DNA of 64,000 nucleotides from Halobacteriales archaeon QH_7_66_36 (GTDB lineage Archaea; Halobacteriota; Halobacteria; Halobacteriales; Haloarculaceae), in the NCBI GenBank assembly GCA_003021175.1, contig PXQV01000018.1:60833-124832 (forward strand), written 5' to 3'. Under the pieces are notes generated by a model that saw only the letters and a program-made list of their open reading frames with translations, searched no databases and was not told where the DNA came from. The position numbers were made by a program, and so were the translations under genes. Shown here piece after piece: positions 6,654 to 15,482 of this stretch (the first letter of the stretch is position 1; each line of letters opens with the position of its first letter).

Positions 6654-7366
6654 GCTTCCTCCTCCCCGACGAGCGTCGGTGTCGAGAAGAAGCCGCTGTT
6701 GCCGATCACGTCGTGGAACTCCACCTCACAGTGGGGACAGGTCGCCGCCGTGAGGACGCCGAGGTTGATCGACCGGCCGCAGCCGCCACAGTAGGCTTTC
6801 TGGAAGCCGCGCCGGGTCGCGGTCTCCTTCAGATGGGTCAGTCGCTCGTCGTGTTCGAACTCCTCGACGGACTTCCGGAGGCCGACGATAGCGGCGGCGA
6901 CCCGGTGGAGGCGGTCGTTCACCGACTCGAACTGGGCGTCGTGGCTGTCGAGGGTTCTCTCGAGCGTCTCGACGCTCGTCTGCATCTCGTCGACCGCCTC
7001 GTCCAGTTCGGCTATCTGGGCTTCGAGTTGGCCGAACTCGTCGTGGTCGTGGTCGGCGGGTGCTCTCGCCTCCGCCGTTTGTTTTACCTGTAGGACGCGG
7101 CTCCGCACGTCCTCGATCTTCTCGTCGAGATCAGCGTCCAGTGTGCCGACCGCATCGTCGAGCGTCCTGACGCGGTCCACGAGGCTGTCGAGTTCGATGT
7201 CGGCGTCGGTGTCAGCCTCCGCTATCACCAGCCGGCTCGCTTCGAGGAGTCGCTGGAGCAGACGCTCGGGCTCTACCCCTTGGTCCGACGCCTGCTCGTC
7301 GAGCCACGCCTCGAGGTCAGGCGGGAGTTGGACCGACAGTTGATCCTCCTCGGACTCGGCAGCCAT
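6650..7366 (-). CDS. Coiled-coil protein with ribbon-helix-helix-like N-terminus and C-terminal zinc ribbon
   Basis: A 238-residue protein. The first 45 residues (LSVQLPPDLEAWLDEQASDQ) look like a ribbon-helix-helix or CopG-like segment. Residues about 60-175 are heptad-rich coiled coil (VDRVRTLDDAVGTLDADLDE and similar). The end has CGGCGRSINLG and TCPHCE, a four-Cys zinc ribbon. Start at 7366 is the ATG of MAAESEEDQ; the frame is open further upstream but the extra sequence is not protein-like. It overlaps the next gene by four bases and follows the KaiC-like gene by 56 bases. The function is unknown; an architectural or regulatory role is possible. Confidence 0.82.
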   Translation of the reverse strand: MAAESEEDQLSVQLPPDLEAWLDEQASDQGVEPERLLQRLLEASRLVIAEADTDADIELDSLVDRVRTLDDAVGTLDADLDEKIEDVRSRVLQVKQTAEARAPADHDHDEFGQLEAQIAELDEAVDEMQTSVETLERTLDSHDAQFESVNDRLHRVAAAIVGLRKSVEEFEHDERLTHLKETATRRGFQKAYCGGCGRSINLGVLTAATCPHCEVEFHDVIGNSGFFSTPTLVGEEEA

Positions 7367-7422
7367 TGTCGGAATTACCGTCGGTAGTGTGATAAGAGTT
7401 GGCCCACCCGAGGCCGCGAGCG

Positions 7423-8259
7423 TCACCGGATCTTCCGCACGTCGCTGATATCCAGCCCGGCGTCGCCGATCTCCGTCTCGAACCGGACGATGTCTTCGTC
7501 TTCGATCTGTGAGAGCACGCCGCGGAACTGCCGGACGATGAGCGTCCGTGCGCGCGTCGAGCCGCCCGTCTCCCACTCGAACATGAAGGTGCCGTCCGAG
7601 GCGTCGATGAGCTGGCCGTGTCGCTCCGGCGACAGCGTCTCGTGGTTGAGGAGGACGAGGATGAGCCCGCCCCACTCGTAGGCGGCTCGCGACATCCCTT
7701 TGAGCAGCTGCGGGATGTCCGACCACGAGAGCTCCTCGCCGGCGGTGCTGATGAGGTCCGTCAGCGAGTCGATGATGACGAGGCTGTCGTCGGCGTGCTG
7801 GGTGAGCACTGCCCCGAGCGCCTCCGGGACGCTCGCTCTGTCGTCGGCCGCGCCGAGGCCAGTTATCGAGGCGGTTCGCGCGGAGTACCACTCGCGTGGC
7901 ACCGGCGAGACGCGGAAGTACTCCGGCGAGAGGTCGTGAAACTGGACGCTTTCGGCCATCGAGCCGACGATTTCGTCGTTCAACACGTGTTTGACTTCGC
8001 GTCGAAGCTGCGACCGCTTGGCCGTGAACGTGATGTAGTGGACCTCCGGCGGTATCTCCGCACTCTCGATCATGTCGCCGTAGTACAGATCGAACAGCTC
8101 CGGATCGGCGCTCGACAGCGCGTTCATCGCCGCCGACGTGTACAGGAACTCCCGTGCACCCGACCCCGCCTCGCCCGAGAGCAGTACGAGGCTCCCCGCC
8201 GGTGCCCCGCCGTCGACGGTGGCATCGAGCCGGCGGATGCCGAAGGGAATGCGCTCCAT
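7423..8259 (-). CDS. KaiC/RecA-like protein of the haloarchaeal HTR-like group, with a degenerate Walker A motif
   Basis: A 278-residue RecA-fold protein. FGIRRLDATVDGGAPAGSLV at the N-terminus is KaiC-like. The P-loop reads GEAGSGAREF, so the Lys expected after GxxGxG is missing. SLVIIDSLTDL near the middle is a good Walker B. YEWGGLILVLLNHETL follows as in KaiC-domain proteins. From memory, haloarchaeal HTR-like proteins share this altered loop, so it probably binds nucleotide weakly or acts as a signalling or scaffold protein. It leads a minus-strand run with the two zinc-binding proteins and TFS. Confidence 0.85.
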   Translation of the reverse strand: MERIPFGIRRLDATVDGGAPAGSLVLLSGEAGSGAREFLYTSAAMNALSSADPELFDLYYGDMIESAEIPPEVHYITFTAKRSQLRREVKHVLNDEIVGSMAESVQFHDLSPEYFRVSPVPREWYSARTASITGLGAADDRASVPEALGAVLTQHADDSLVIIDSLTDLISTAGEELSWSDIPQLLKGMSRAAYEWGGLILVLLNHETLSPERHGQLIDASDGTFMFEWETGGSTRARTLIVRQFRGVLSQIEDEDIVRFETEIGDAGLDISDVRKIR

Positions 8260-8308
8260 ACCATCATCCTACGCCGCAGCAGACTTAAAAGCACGCGGGG
8301 ACGGCCGC

Positions 8309-9271
8309 TCACTCGGTGGTCGCGCCTGCGTTGGCGAACGAGACGACCCGCACGTCGCCGCCGATGCCGGTCGTATCGAGCGCCGCCTCGCCGGCCTCCC
8401 GTGCCGCATCCGCTCGGTCGGCGTCGGTCAGCGCGTACACGACCGGCCCCCACGACGACTGGCCGACGCCTGCCAGCGCTGGGGAACCGTCGAGCGCGTC
8501 GATGAGCGCGCCGGCTGGCGGTCGGTAGACGCCGCCCTGTGCGTCCGCGTACCACGCCCCGTTGAGCCGGTCGAACTCCGCGACCGCTCGGCCGAACGCG
8601 CCCAGATCACCGGTCGTCGCGGCCGGGAGGAGTCGCCGGGTCAACAGCCCCGCGAGTTCGTCACCGATGGCCGGGTCCGCTCGCTCGACGGCTGCACGCA
8701 TCGACGCGTCTTCCGTCTCCCCCGAGCGCCCCTCGGCCGCGTCCGGCACCACCAACAGCGCCCGCCAGTCGCCCGGCACGGCGTGTCGCGTCACGACCGG
8801 CGGCACGGTCCACTCCCCGTCGGCCGGCCGGTCGGTCGTGAACCGGCCCGTCGGGTGGCCGGCGTCGACGACGAACCCGCCCGACTCGAAGGCGGCGACG
8901 CCGACGCCCGAACGTCCGCCCCGGCCGAGCGCCGGCGCACGGTCACGCACCTGCGGCTCGCGGTCGTACGCACCCGCGACGGCCGCCAGCGTGGCGAGCG
9001 CGATCTGCGTGCCCGACCCGAGCCCGACGTGTCGCGGCAGCGGCTCCTCGACGCGGACCGCCGCGCCCGGCACGTCCAGCAGGTCACACGCTCGGGTCGC
9101 GTAGTCGGCGACGGTATCGTCCGCGCAGTCGACGCGCTCTGCCCGCTCGGCGGTGACGCTCACCCGTGGCTCCGCGAGCGCCATGCCGACGCCGCCGTAG
9201 AGCCGCTCGTGCGCCAGCGAGAGGTTGAGAAACCCGACGTGGAGGCGAGCGCCGGCGGAGACGCGTGTCAT
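8309..9271 (-). CDS. Beta-ribofuranosylaminobenzene 5'-phosphate synthase family protein (GHMP superfamily)
   Basis: In methanogens this enzyme condenses 4-aminobenzoate-type substrates with PRPP in methanopterin synthesis; haloarchaea carry a homologue probably used for a pterin-type C1 carrier. The 320-residue product begins VSAGARLHVGFLNLS, has LPRHVGLGSGTQIALA (GHMP motif 2) near residues 85-100, and FDRLNGAWYADAQGG and GVGQSSWGP further on, all characteristic of the family. Start ATG 9271 is preceded by a short AT-rich stretch. It diverges from the photolyase gene over about 120 bases. Family assignment is firm, exact substrate is not. Confidence 0.85.
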   Translation of the reverse strand: MTRVSAGARLHVGFLNLSLAHERLYGGVGMALAEPRVSVTAERAERVDCADDTVADYATRACDLLDVPGAAVRVEEPLPRHVGLGSGTQIALATLAAVAGAYDREPQVRDRAPALGRGGRSGVGVAAFESGGFVVDAGHPTGRFTTDRPADGEWTVPPVVTRHAVPGDWRALLVVPDAAEGRSGETEDASMRAAVERADPAIGDELAGLLTRRLLPAATTGDLGAFGRAVAEFDRLNGAWYADAQGGVYRPPAGALIDALDGSPALAGVGQSSWGPVVYALTDADRADAAREAGEAALDTTGIGGDVRVVSFANAGATTE

Positions 9272-9394
9272 ACCAATAGGTGTGTATCGGCGCGTGTTCG
9301 GCGTTTCGACGCCGGTAAGATGACGGCCGGTCGTGCGGCCGACACCCCCATCCGGCGAGGACGCTTTTGTGCCACGCGACCCTACGTGAGGACA

Positions 9395-10885
9395 GTGACG
9401 GAGATCCTCGTCTGGCACCGGTCGGACCTCCGCCCGGCCGACAACGCGGCGCTGGCCGCCGCCGCTCTGGACGGCGACCCCGTCCCCCTGTTCTGTTTCG
9501 ACCCGCAGTTCTACGGCGCGGACGGCCTCGCCTGCGACGCCCGACTCCGCTTTCTCCACGAGTCGCTGGCCGACCTGCGGGGACAGTACCGCGCGCTCGG
9601 CTCCGACCTCGCGCTGCTCCACGGCGACCCCCGCGAGCGACTCCGCGACCTGCTCGACGAGTACGACGCGCTGTACGTCAACAGGGACGTGACCGCGCGC
9701 TACGGTCGCGACCGGGACGACGACGTGTTCGCGTGGGACGCGGTGCGCGCCTTCGGCGGCGACGGTATCGTTCGCGACGCGGACGAGACGCGCTCGGAGT
9801 GGCGCGAGCAGGCGACCGCGTGGATGGAAGCCGACCCGCACCCCGCCCCCGAGACGCTCCCGGCGAATCCGCTCGACTCGGAGGTGACAATCGACGACAT
9901 CGAGACTCGCTACGACACGTCGCCGACGAAGACGAACGCTCCCGAGGGTGGCCGAGCGCCGGCGCTACGCCGTCTCGACCGATTCGTCGACAGCGTGCCG
10001 GCGTATCCGGGTAACGTCGCGCCGCCTGCGGCCGCCGAATCGGGGTGTTCGCGGCTCTCCGCGTATCTGAAGTTCGGCTGTCTCTCCGTGCGCGAGGTGT
10101 ACCAGCGGATTCAATCCGCGCCGGCGTGTCGCGGCCGCGAGATGTACGAGTCGCGGCTGTTCTGGAACCGCCACTACAAGCAGAAGCTCGCCGACTGGGC
10201 AGGCTGGACGGACCGCGCCGTCAACCCCGTGTTCCGCGGCTACAACCGCTCGAATCACGACCCGGAGCTGTTGGCCGCGTGGAAGGAGGGGCGAACGGGC
10301 TTCCCGCTGGTCGACGCGGCGATGCGGGCGCTGGTCGAGACGGGATTCATCAACTTCCGGATGCGCGCGATGTGTGCGAGCTTCCTCACCTACGTGCTCC
10401 GCGAGCCGTGGCAGTACGGCGCGGACTTCTACTACTACCATCTTATCGACGCCGACCCCGGCATCAACCACACGCAGTGGCAGTCGCAGGCCGGCGTCGT
10501 CGGCGTCCACCCCGTCCGCGTCTACGACCCCGCCAAGCAGGTCCGCGAGTACGACCCCGACGGCGAGTTCGTCTGCGAGTACGTCCCCGAACTCGCGGCC
10601 CTGCCGGATGCACATCTGCCGCGCCCGGAGAAGGCACCGCTCGCGGCGCTCGATGAGGCCGGCATCGAACTCGGCGCGGACGGCAACTACCCCCGTCCAG
10701 TGGTCGACTACGAGCGCCGCGCGAGCGAGGCGCGCGACCGGTTCGCCCGGCTGTCAGACCGCGCACGCGAGGCCATCGAGACGCCGACCGTGTGGCGGCG
10801 CGCGTCGCTGTCGCGGAACCGTCGCGAACAGCTCCGAGAGACGGACGCCGAGGCGGACGGACAGGCCAGCCTCGACGACTTTTGA
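9395..10885 (+). CDS. Cryptochrome/DNA photolyase family protein (first of two)
   Basis: A 496-residue flavoprotein. The N-terminal photolyase domain begins VTEILVWHRSDLRPADN. The C-terminal FAD domain includes LSAYLKFGCLSVREVY, LFWNRHYKQKLADW, the WKEGRTGFPLVDAAMRALV block and YYYHLIDADPGINHTQWQ. The arrangement in the FAD domain is nearer to the cryptochrome-like branch than to the second homologue at 15483. A GTG at 9395 is chosen as start; an in-frame GTG at 9386 is an alternative. Role: light-dependent DNA repair or light sensing. It is not clear that this paralogue repairs cyclobutane dimers. Confidence 0.9.
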   Translation: MTEILVWHRSDLRPADNAALAAAALDGDPVPLFCFDPQFYGADGLACDARLRFLHESLADLRGQYRALGSDLALLHGDPRERLRDLLDEYDALYVNRDVTARYGRDRDDDVFAWDAVRAFGGDGIVRDADETRSEWREQATAWMEADPHPAPETLPANPLDSEVTIDDIETRYDTSPTKTNAPEGGRAPALRRLDRFVDSVPAYPGNVAPPAAAESGCSRLSAYLKFGCLSVREVYQRIQSAPACRGREMYESRLFWNRHYKQKLADWAGWTDRAVNPVFRGYNRSNHDPELLAAWKEGRTGFPLVDAAMRALVETGFINFRMRAMCASFLTYVLREPWQYGADFYYYHLIDADPGINHTQWQSQAGVVGVHPVRVYDPAKQVREYDPDGEFVCEYVPELAALPDAHLPRPEKAPLAALDEAGIELGADGNYPRPVVDYERRASEARDRFARLSDRAREAIETPTVWRRASLSRNRREQLRETDAEADGQASLDDF

Positions 10886-10889
10886 GCCG

Positions 10890-11405
10890 TCACTCGCCGT
10901 CGCGGATCGTGGCGAGAATCTCGGGATCGGTGCGGAACTTCAGCACGTTGTGGATGACGCTGTTGCGGATGTTCTCGATGACGTCGCCGTGGCTCTTGTA
11001 ACACTCGTGGATCCACCGCGACTCCGACGTTCGGGTGGGGAACATCATCACCGCCTTCCACTGGTACTCGCCGTCCGAGAGGAAGTAAAAGAGCGTGTTC
11101 GGCGAGTCGCGGATATACTCCATCGCGTCGCGCCATCCCTCTTCGAAGTTCTCCGTGTTGAACTTGAACTCGAACAGGCCGAAGAGGAAGTACTCCTCGT
11201 TGGGGATCACCGCCTCGCGGAACACGCCGCGTTCGCGCATCCCGCGAATTGACTCGCTGACGGTGACGTGGCTCACCTCGATACCGTGTTTCTCTTCGAG
11301 GATGCGAGCCAAGTCACGCGACGAGAGCTGTGGGTCGCGCGATAGCTCGCGTAACACCAGTACGTCGCGCTCCTTGAACTCCCAGTTGGGGGCGTCTTCG
11401 GTCAT
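10890..11405 (-). CDS. Lrp/AsnC-like winged-helix transcriptional regulator
   Basis: A 171-residue protein. Residues 8-60 form the winged helix (RDVLVLRELSRDPQLSSRDL... VSHVTVSESIRGMRERGVF), and the remainder a ligand- or oligomerisation-type domain rich in aromatic residues (FGLFEFKFN, YFLSDGEYQWKAVM). It lies downstream of, and in the same direction as, the acyl-CoA cluster beginning at 15112, 37 bases after the hydrolase stop, so it may be its regulator. It ends four bases from the convergent photolyase gene. The DNA-binding role is clear, the effector is unknown. Confidence 0.85.
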   Translation of the reverse strand: MTEDAPNWEFKERDVLVLRELSRDPQLSSRDLARILEEKHGIEVSHVTVSESIRGMRERGVFREAVIPNEEYFLFGLFEFKFNTENFEEGWRDAMEYIRDSPNTLFYFLSDGEYQWKAVMMFPTRTSESRWIHECYKSHGDVIENIRNSVIHNVLKFRTDPEILATIRDGE

Positions 11406-11442
11406 GCGTGCATCTCAGTTGGGGTGTACCTGTCGTTTTCGA

Positions 11443-12282
11443 TCAGCCGGCGAGGAAAGCCCGAAGATCCGCGCGGTACGTCGCCGCGCGATCCTCCGGC
11501 ACCCAGTGGAACGACTCGTCGAGACGGACGACCTCGCCGCCCACGTCGTCGGCGAGCCGCTCGCCGTAGTCGACCGGCTGCATCTGGTCGTTCTCCGCCC
11601 ACAGACACAGCAGGTCGGCGCTGATCTGGTCGTACGGGATCTCCGTCGTGTGGTTCGTGTTCGTCGAGACGGCCGCTCGCGCGAGCGCGACCTTGCCGCC
11701 GTCGCGTTCCAGCCACGGATACTTCATACCGGCGACGAAGTCGGGGTCTGCCTCGCCGTGCGCGCCGTCCGCGAACGCGAACTCCAGCATGCCGTCGAGT
11801 TCCTCGTCCGACAGTCCGGCCGTCTTCGGGAGTCCCGTCTCCACGATGAACTCGACCGGCCACGAGTCGTAACAGACGACGTTCGAACAGACGAGCTTCT
11901 CCACGCGCTCGGGCTGGTGGGCGGCGAACCGGAGCGCGACCCCACCGCCGATGTCGTGTGCGACGAGATGGGCCTCGTCGATACCGAGCGCGTCGAGCAG
12001 GCCGTCGAGCGCCTGCTCCTGTGCCCGAACCGAGCGGTCGAACCCCTCGTGATTCGCGCTGTTGCCGTAGCCGACCAAGTCCGGCACGACGACCCGGTAC
12101 TCATCGCTCAACTCGGGGACGACACCACGCCACAGGAATCCCCACGTCGGCACGCCGTGGAGGAACACGACCGGCTCCGCGTCCGCCGGGCCGTCCTCGT
12201 AGTACGCCATCGCCACGTCGTGACCGTCGACGGACACCGTGACCGACGACTGGGCGTCGGTCCACGTCTCGTGGTCCATCAC
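11443..12282 (-). CDS. Alpha/beta hydrolase of the haloalkane dehalogenase/epoxide hydrolase type
   Basis: A 279-residue alpha/beta hydrolase. The oxyanion-hole motif LHGVPTWGFLWR is followed by the nucleophile elbow VAHDIGGG, where an Asp (not Ser) is the nucleophile, as in haloalkane dehalogenases and epoxide hydrolases. DESFHWVPEDR near the C-terminus supplies the catalytic His. The halide-binding Asn after HG is replaced by Val, so dehalogenation is uncertain. Its ATG overlaps the stop of the acyl-CoA dehydrogenase gene (ATGA), implying coupled translation and a role in the same catabolic pathway. Confidence 0.87.
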   Translation of the reverse strand: MMDHETWTDAQSSVTVSVDGHDVAMAYYEDGPADAEPVVFLHGVPTWGFLWRGVVPELSDEYRVVVPDLVGYGNSANHEGFDRSVRAQEQALDGLLDALGIDEAHLVAHDIGGGVALRFAAHQPERVEKLVCSNVVCYDSWPVEFIVETGLPKTAGLSDEELDGMLEFAFADGAHGEADPDFVAGMKYPWLERDGGKVALARAAVSTNTNHTTEIPYDQISADLLCLWAENDQMQPVDYGERLADDVGGEVVRLDESFHWVPEDRAATYRADLRAFLAG

Positions 12283-13418
12283 AGCAGCCGGTCGGAGATG
12301 ATGTTCTTCTGGATCTCGGAGGTGCCCTCGTATATCTTCGTGATACGGGCGTCGCGGAAGAACCGCTCGACGGGGTGGTCCGTGACGTAGCCCGCGCCGC
12401 CGTGGACCTGAATCGCCTCGTCGGCCACGTCGACGGCCATCTCGCTCGCGCGGAGCTTCGCCATCGACGCCAGCTTCACGGCCTCGTCGTCCGTGGCCTC
12501 GGCGACGTGGCTCGCGGCCCGGTAGGTGAGCGAGCGGGCCGCCTCCACGTCCGTCGCCATCTCCGCGATCTTGTGGCTGACGGCCTGAAACTCGCTGATC
12601 GGCTGGTCGAACTGCTCGCGCTCGGTAGCGTAGTCGCGGGCGGCGTCGAGTGCGCCCTGTGCAGCACCGACGGCCTGTGCCGCGACGCTCGTCCGGCCGG
12701 CCGCGAAGAACTCCATCAGCTGGTAAAAGCCCTTGTCGACCCCGCCGATGACGTTCTCCTCGGGGACGCGGACGCCGTTGAGCTGGATCTCCGCGAGGTC
12801 GGAGGCGCGGATGCCCAGCTTGTTGTCGATCTTCGTCGGGACGAACCCCTCGCTGTCGGCGGGAACGAGGAACGCGGTGATGCCGCGGTGGCCCTCACCG
12901 GGGCTGGTCTTCGCCATCAACACGCCCACGTCGGCGACTGTCCCGTTCGTGATCCACGTCTTGTTGCCGTCGATGACCCACTCGTCGCCCTCCTTCTCGG
13001 CGGTGGTCTCCATCCCGGCGACGTTCGACCCGTGTGCCGGCTCGGAGATAGCCGAGAACGACGCGGACTCGCCGGCGGTGATGCGCGGCAGCCACTCCTC
13101 TTTCATCCACTCGTCGCCGTACTCGAGGATCATCGACGAGCCGAAGCCTGCCGAGCCGATGGCGCTCCCGATGCCGGGGTCGGCACGCCACAACTCCTCT
13201 GTGACGATACTACGCGAGATGGGATCCATTCCCGCGCCGCCGTACTCCTCCGGGACGGAGGGTGCGACGAAGTCGTACTCCGCTGCCTTCTTGCGAAGGT
13301 CCAGCGGATACTCCTTGCTCTCGTCGTGCTCCTTGGCGACCGGTCGAATCTCCTCCTCGCCGAACTCGCGCACCGCACGACGGACGGCGTCGTGAGCGCC
13401 ATCCAGCTTGAACGACAT
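12279..13418 (-). CDS. Acyl-CoA dehydrogenase
   Basis: FAD enzyme introducing the alpha-beta double bond into acyl-CoA in fatty-acid or branched-chain degradation. The 379-residue protein has the normal family length and domains: an all-alpha N-terminal part with PEEYGGAGMD, the FAD/substrate segment AISEPAHGSNVAGM, WITNGTVADVGVLMAKT, and the C-terminal helical domain with QVHGGAGYVTDHPVERFFRDA and KIYEGTSEIQ, whose Glu is the usual catalytic base. It sits between enoyl-CoA hydratase-family and hydrolase genes. A second homologue at 34013-35081 has lost part of exactly the FAD segment that is intact here. Confidence 0.95.
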   Translation of the reverse strand: MSFKLDGAHDAVRRAVREFGEEEIRPVAKEHDESKEYPLDLRKKAAEYDFVAPSVPEEYGGAGMDPISRSIVTEELWRADPGIGSAIGSAGFGSSMILEYGDEWMKEEWLPRITAGESASFSAISEPAHGSNVAGMETTAEKEGDEWVIDGNKTWITNGTVADVGVLMAKTSPGEGHRGITAFLVPADSEGFVPTKIDNKLGIRASDLAEIQLNGVRVPEENVIGGVDKGFYQLMEFFAAGRTSVAAQAVGAAQGALDAARDYATEREQFDQPISEFQAVSHKIAEMATDVEAARSLTYRAASHVAEATDDEAVKLASMAKLRASEMAVDVADEAIQVHGGAGYVTDHPVERFFRDARITKIYEGTSEIQKNIISDRLL

Positions 13419-13496
13419 ACCCCGAGATTGGATTACGATGTAAAATAGCTTCCGGCGTCACACGAACGACGTTAGGATCGTGGCGGGCCGGGGAGT

Positions 13497-14288
13497 TCAC
13501 TCGCCGCCGAACTCCGGTTCGCGCGACTCCATGAACGCGTTCGCGCCCTCCGCGTGGTCGTCGGTCGCGAAGACGGCCGCCTGCGCGGCCGCCTCGTCGT
13601 CCTGTGCCTGCTTCAGGTCCGCGGAGAACCCCTGCTCGATGAGTCGCTTCGAGGTTTCGAGCGCGATGGACGGCCCCGATGCGATGGTGTCGACGAACGC
13701 GTCCGCCTCCTCGTCGAACGCCTCGTACACGTGGTTCACCAGTCCGAGGTCCTTCGCCCGCTCCGGTTCCACGAGTTCGCCCGTGTAGACGAGTTCCTTG
13801 GCGACGTTCTCCCCGACGATTCGCGGCAGGAGATACGACGTGCCCGAGTCGACCGCGAGACCGACCTGTCGAAAGCCGAAGCTGATTCGCGTCCGCTCGC
13901 TGGCGAGCACGCAGTCACAGGCGATGGCGAGATTGGCACCCGCGCCGAAGGCGACGCCGTCCACCTTCGCTACCGTCGGCCGGTGGAAGCCGTACACCCG
14001 TCGGATGGCCCGCGAGGTGACCTGCTGGATGTCACGGACAGCGTCGTGGAGCGGTACGTCGCCGGAGAGGCGGCCGAGCATCGCGTCGATGTCGCCGCCG
14101 GCACAGAAGGTGCCGTCCTGCCCCGCGAGCACGAGACAGCGCACGTCGTCGCGCGCCTCCAAGTCGTCTATCGCGTCGATGATGGCCGCCGACATCTCGC
14201 TGGTGAGCGCGTTGCGGCTCTCCGGGCGGTTCAGCGTCAGGGTGGCGATACCGTCCGCTACGTCGACGATGACCGGTTCGTCGCTCAT
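13497..14288 (-). CDS. Enoyl-CoA hydratase/isomerase family protein
   Basis: A 263-residue crotonase-fold protein. GTFCAGGDIDAML (residues about 62-74) and KVDGVAFGAGANLAIACD form the CoA-binding oxyanion region. VGLAVDSGTSYLLPR contains Asp where hydratases have Glu, as in PaaG-type isomerases, so isomerase or hydratase action on a special acyl-CoA is possible. ATG at 14288 (MSDEPVIVD) is preferred over one three codons upstream. It is the second gene of a probable five-gene run with an SDR, acyl-CoA dehydrogenase, hydrolase and Lrp-like regulator. Confidence 0.92.
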   Translation of the reverse strand: MSDEPVIVDVADGIATLTLNRPESRNALTSEMSAAIIDAIDDLEARDDVRCLVLAGQDGTFCAGGDIDAMLGRLSGDVPLHDAVRDIQQVTSRAIRRVYGFHRPTVAKVDGVAFGAGANLAIACDCVLASERTRISFGFRQVGLAVDSGTSYLLPRIVGENVAKELVYTGELVEPERAKDLGLVNHVYEAFDEEADAFVDTIASGPSIALETSKRLIEQGFSADLKQAQDDEAAAQAAVFATDDHAEGANAFMESREPEFGGE

Positions 14289-14350
14289 ACCCGTCACAGC
14301 GAGCCAGCCGTTGTAAAGCTATCCCGGCGAGGGATTGAACGATGTTCGAG

Positions 14351-15112
14351 TCAGCGCGCGGTCCACCCGCCGTCTGCCTCCAACACCGACCCCGTCACGT
14401 AGCTCGCGGCGTCGCTCGCGAGGAAGACGACCGGGCCTGCGATCTCCTCCGGGTCGGCGAACCGGTCGAGCGGTGTCCGCTCCCGGATCGACGCGGCAAG
14501 TTCCTCGTTCTCGGTCAGGTCCTCCGTGAGGTCAGTGGCGACGTAGCCCGGCGCGACGCAGTTGACTCGCACGTCCGGGGCCCAGTCGAGCGCCATCGAC
14601 TTCGTCAGCCCCACCAGCCCGTGTTTCGCGGCGACGTACGGATGCTGGCGCGGCAGGCCGACCAGTCCGCCGACGGAGGCGACGTTGACCAGCGTGCCGC
14701 CCCGGTCGTGGAGGTCTTCGGCCGCGACCCGCGCGCAGGTGAACGCGCCCGCGAGATTCACGTCGGTGACGAAGTCGAAGTCCTCGCTCTCGACGCGTTC
14801 CGGCGGTCCGAGCGCCCCCTCCGGATTGACGCCCGCGTTGTTGACGACGATGTCGACGGGTCCGAGCGCGTCGCGCACCTCGCCGAACGCCGCTCGCACG
14901 TCCGTCTCGTCGCTCACGTCGCAGGTCGTGACCGTGCTCTCCTGTCCGCGGTCGGTGATCTCCCCGGCGACCGCGGCCACGTCGTCACGCGAACGCGACA
15001 GCGGGGCAACGTCCGCGCCCGCCTCTGCGAGGCCGTGTGCCACCGCGCGCCCGATGCCGCGTGACCCGCCCGTTACGACCGCCGTCTGCCCGCTCAGATC
15101 GAACTGCTCCAT
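14351..15112 (-). CDS. Short-chain dehydrogenase/reductase (3-oxoacyl reductase or 3-hydroxyacyl-CoA dehydrogenase type)
   Basis: A 253-residue classical SDR. TGGSRGIG (residues 14-21) is the nucleotide-binding glycine loop, NNAG follows, the catalytic Ser lies in VNVASVGG, and YVAAK holds the catalytic Tyr and Lys. NCVAPGYVATDL and the C-terminal SYVTGSVLEADGG match FabG-like enzymes. As the first gene of the acyl-CoA cluster it probably oxidises a 3-hydroxyacyl intermediate. Cofactor preference (NADP or NAD) is not decidable with confidence. A repeat element occupies its upstream region. Confidence 0.93.
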   Translation of the reverse strand: MEQFDLSGQTAVVTGGSRGIGRAVAHGLAEAGADVAPLSRSRDDVAAVAGEITDRGQESTVTTCDVSDETDVRAAFGEVRDALGPVDIVVNNAGVNPEGALGPPERVESEDFDFVTDVNLAGAFTCARVAAEDLHDRGGTLVNVASVGGLVGLPRQHPYVAAKHGLVGLTKSMALDWAPDVRVNCVAPGYVATDLTEDLTENEELAASIRERTPLDRFADPEEIAGPVVFLASDAASYVTGSVLEADGGWTAR

Positions 15113-15173
15113 AGCGGGCGGTTAGCGGCCCGCCGCATAGAGGTGTTGGTGACGAACATCCGGCGGGCGGTGT

Positions 15174-15431
15174 GCAGATACGCGGGTCGTCGCTCGGCTG
15201 AGCAACCGCAGTAGGTGGGACTGAAAGGGGCCGTTATCGGCGGCTTTGCCGCCGATTGCTCGGGAGAGTTCTGCTCTCCCGGTGGGCGCTACGGGAAGCA
15301 CGGCGACGTAAGCACCGCAGCCCGACCGAAGGGAGGGCAAGGCGCACAGCGAGCCGCGCGACCGTAGCGACCGAGGGCTTTCTACACCTCGTTGTCAGCC
15401 CACTCCATAGAGTCACCCTTGGCTGAACACT
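15174..15431 (+). repeat. Hairpin-type interspersed repeat, copy B
   Basis: Occupies most of the 370-bp gap between the divergent SDR and photolyase genes. Left part: CAGATACGCGGGTCGTCG, then GGTGGGACTGAAAGGGG. Two perfect hairpins follow: 15236-15256 (stem ATCGGCGGC) and 15261-15281 (stem CGGGAGAG). Right part: GCGACCGTAGCGACC, GGGCTTTCTACA, GAGTCAC and CTTGGCTGAACAC. The right end is 51 bases before the photolyase ATG. Copy C carries the same two hairpins with altered loops. Nothing protein-coding is convincing here. Confidence 0.85.
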
Positions 15432-15482
15432 CCCATCCGCCGCTTGGAGTAGATATACGGCCCCGGGACCCCTTCGTCGCGT

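Noticed and set aside
8138-10885. A 915-codon plus-strand frame ending as the photolyase
   Set aside because: Only the part from 9395 is the photolyase; the remainder is antisense to the GHMP-family gene and the KaiC-like gene.
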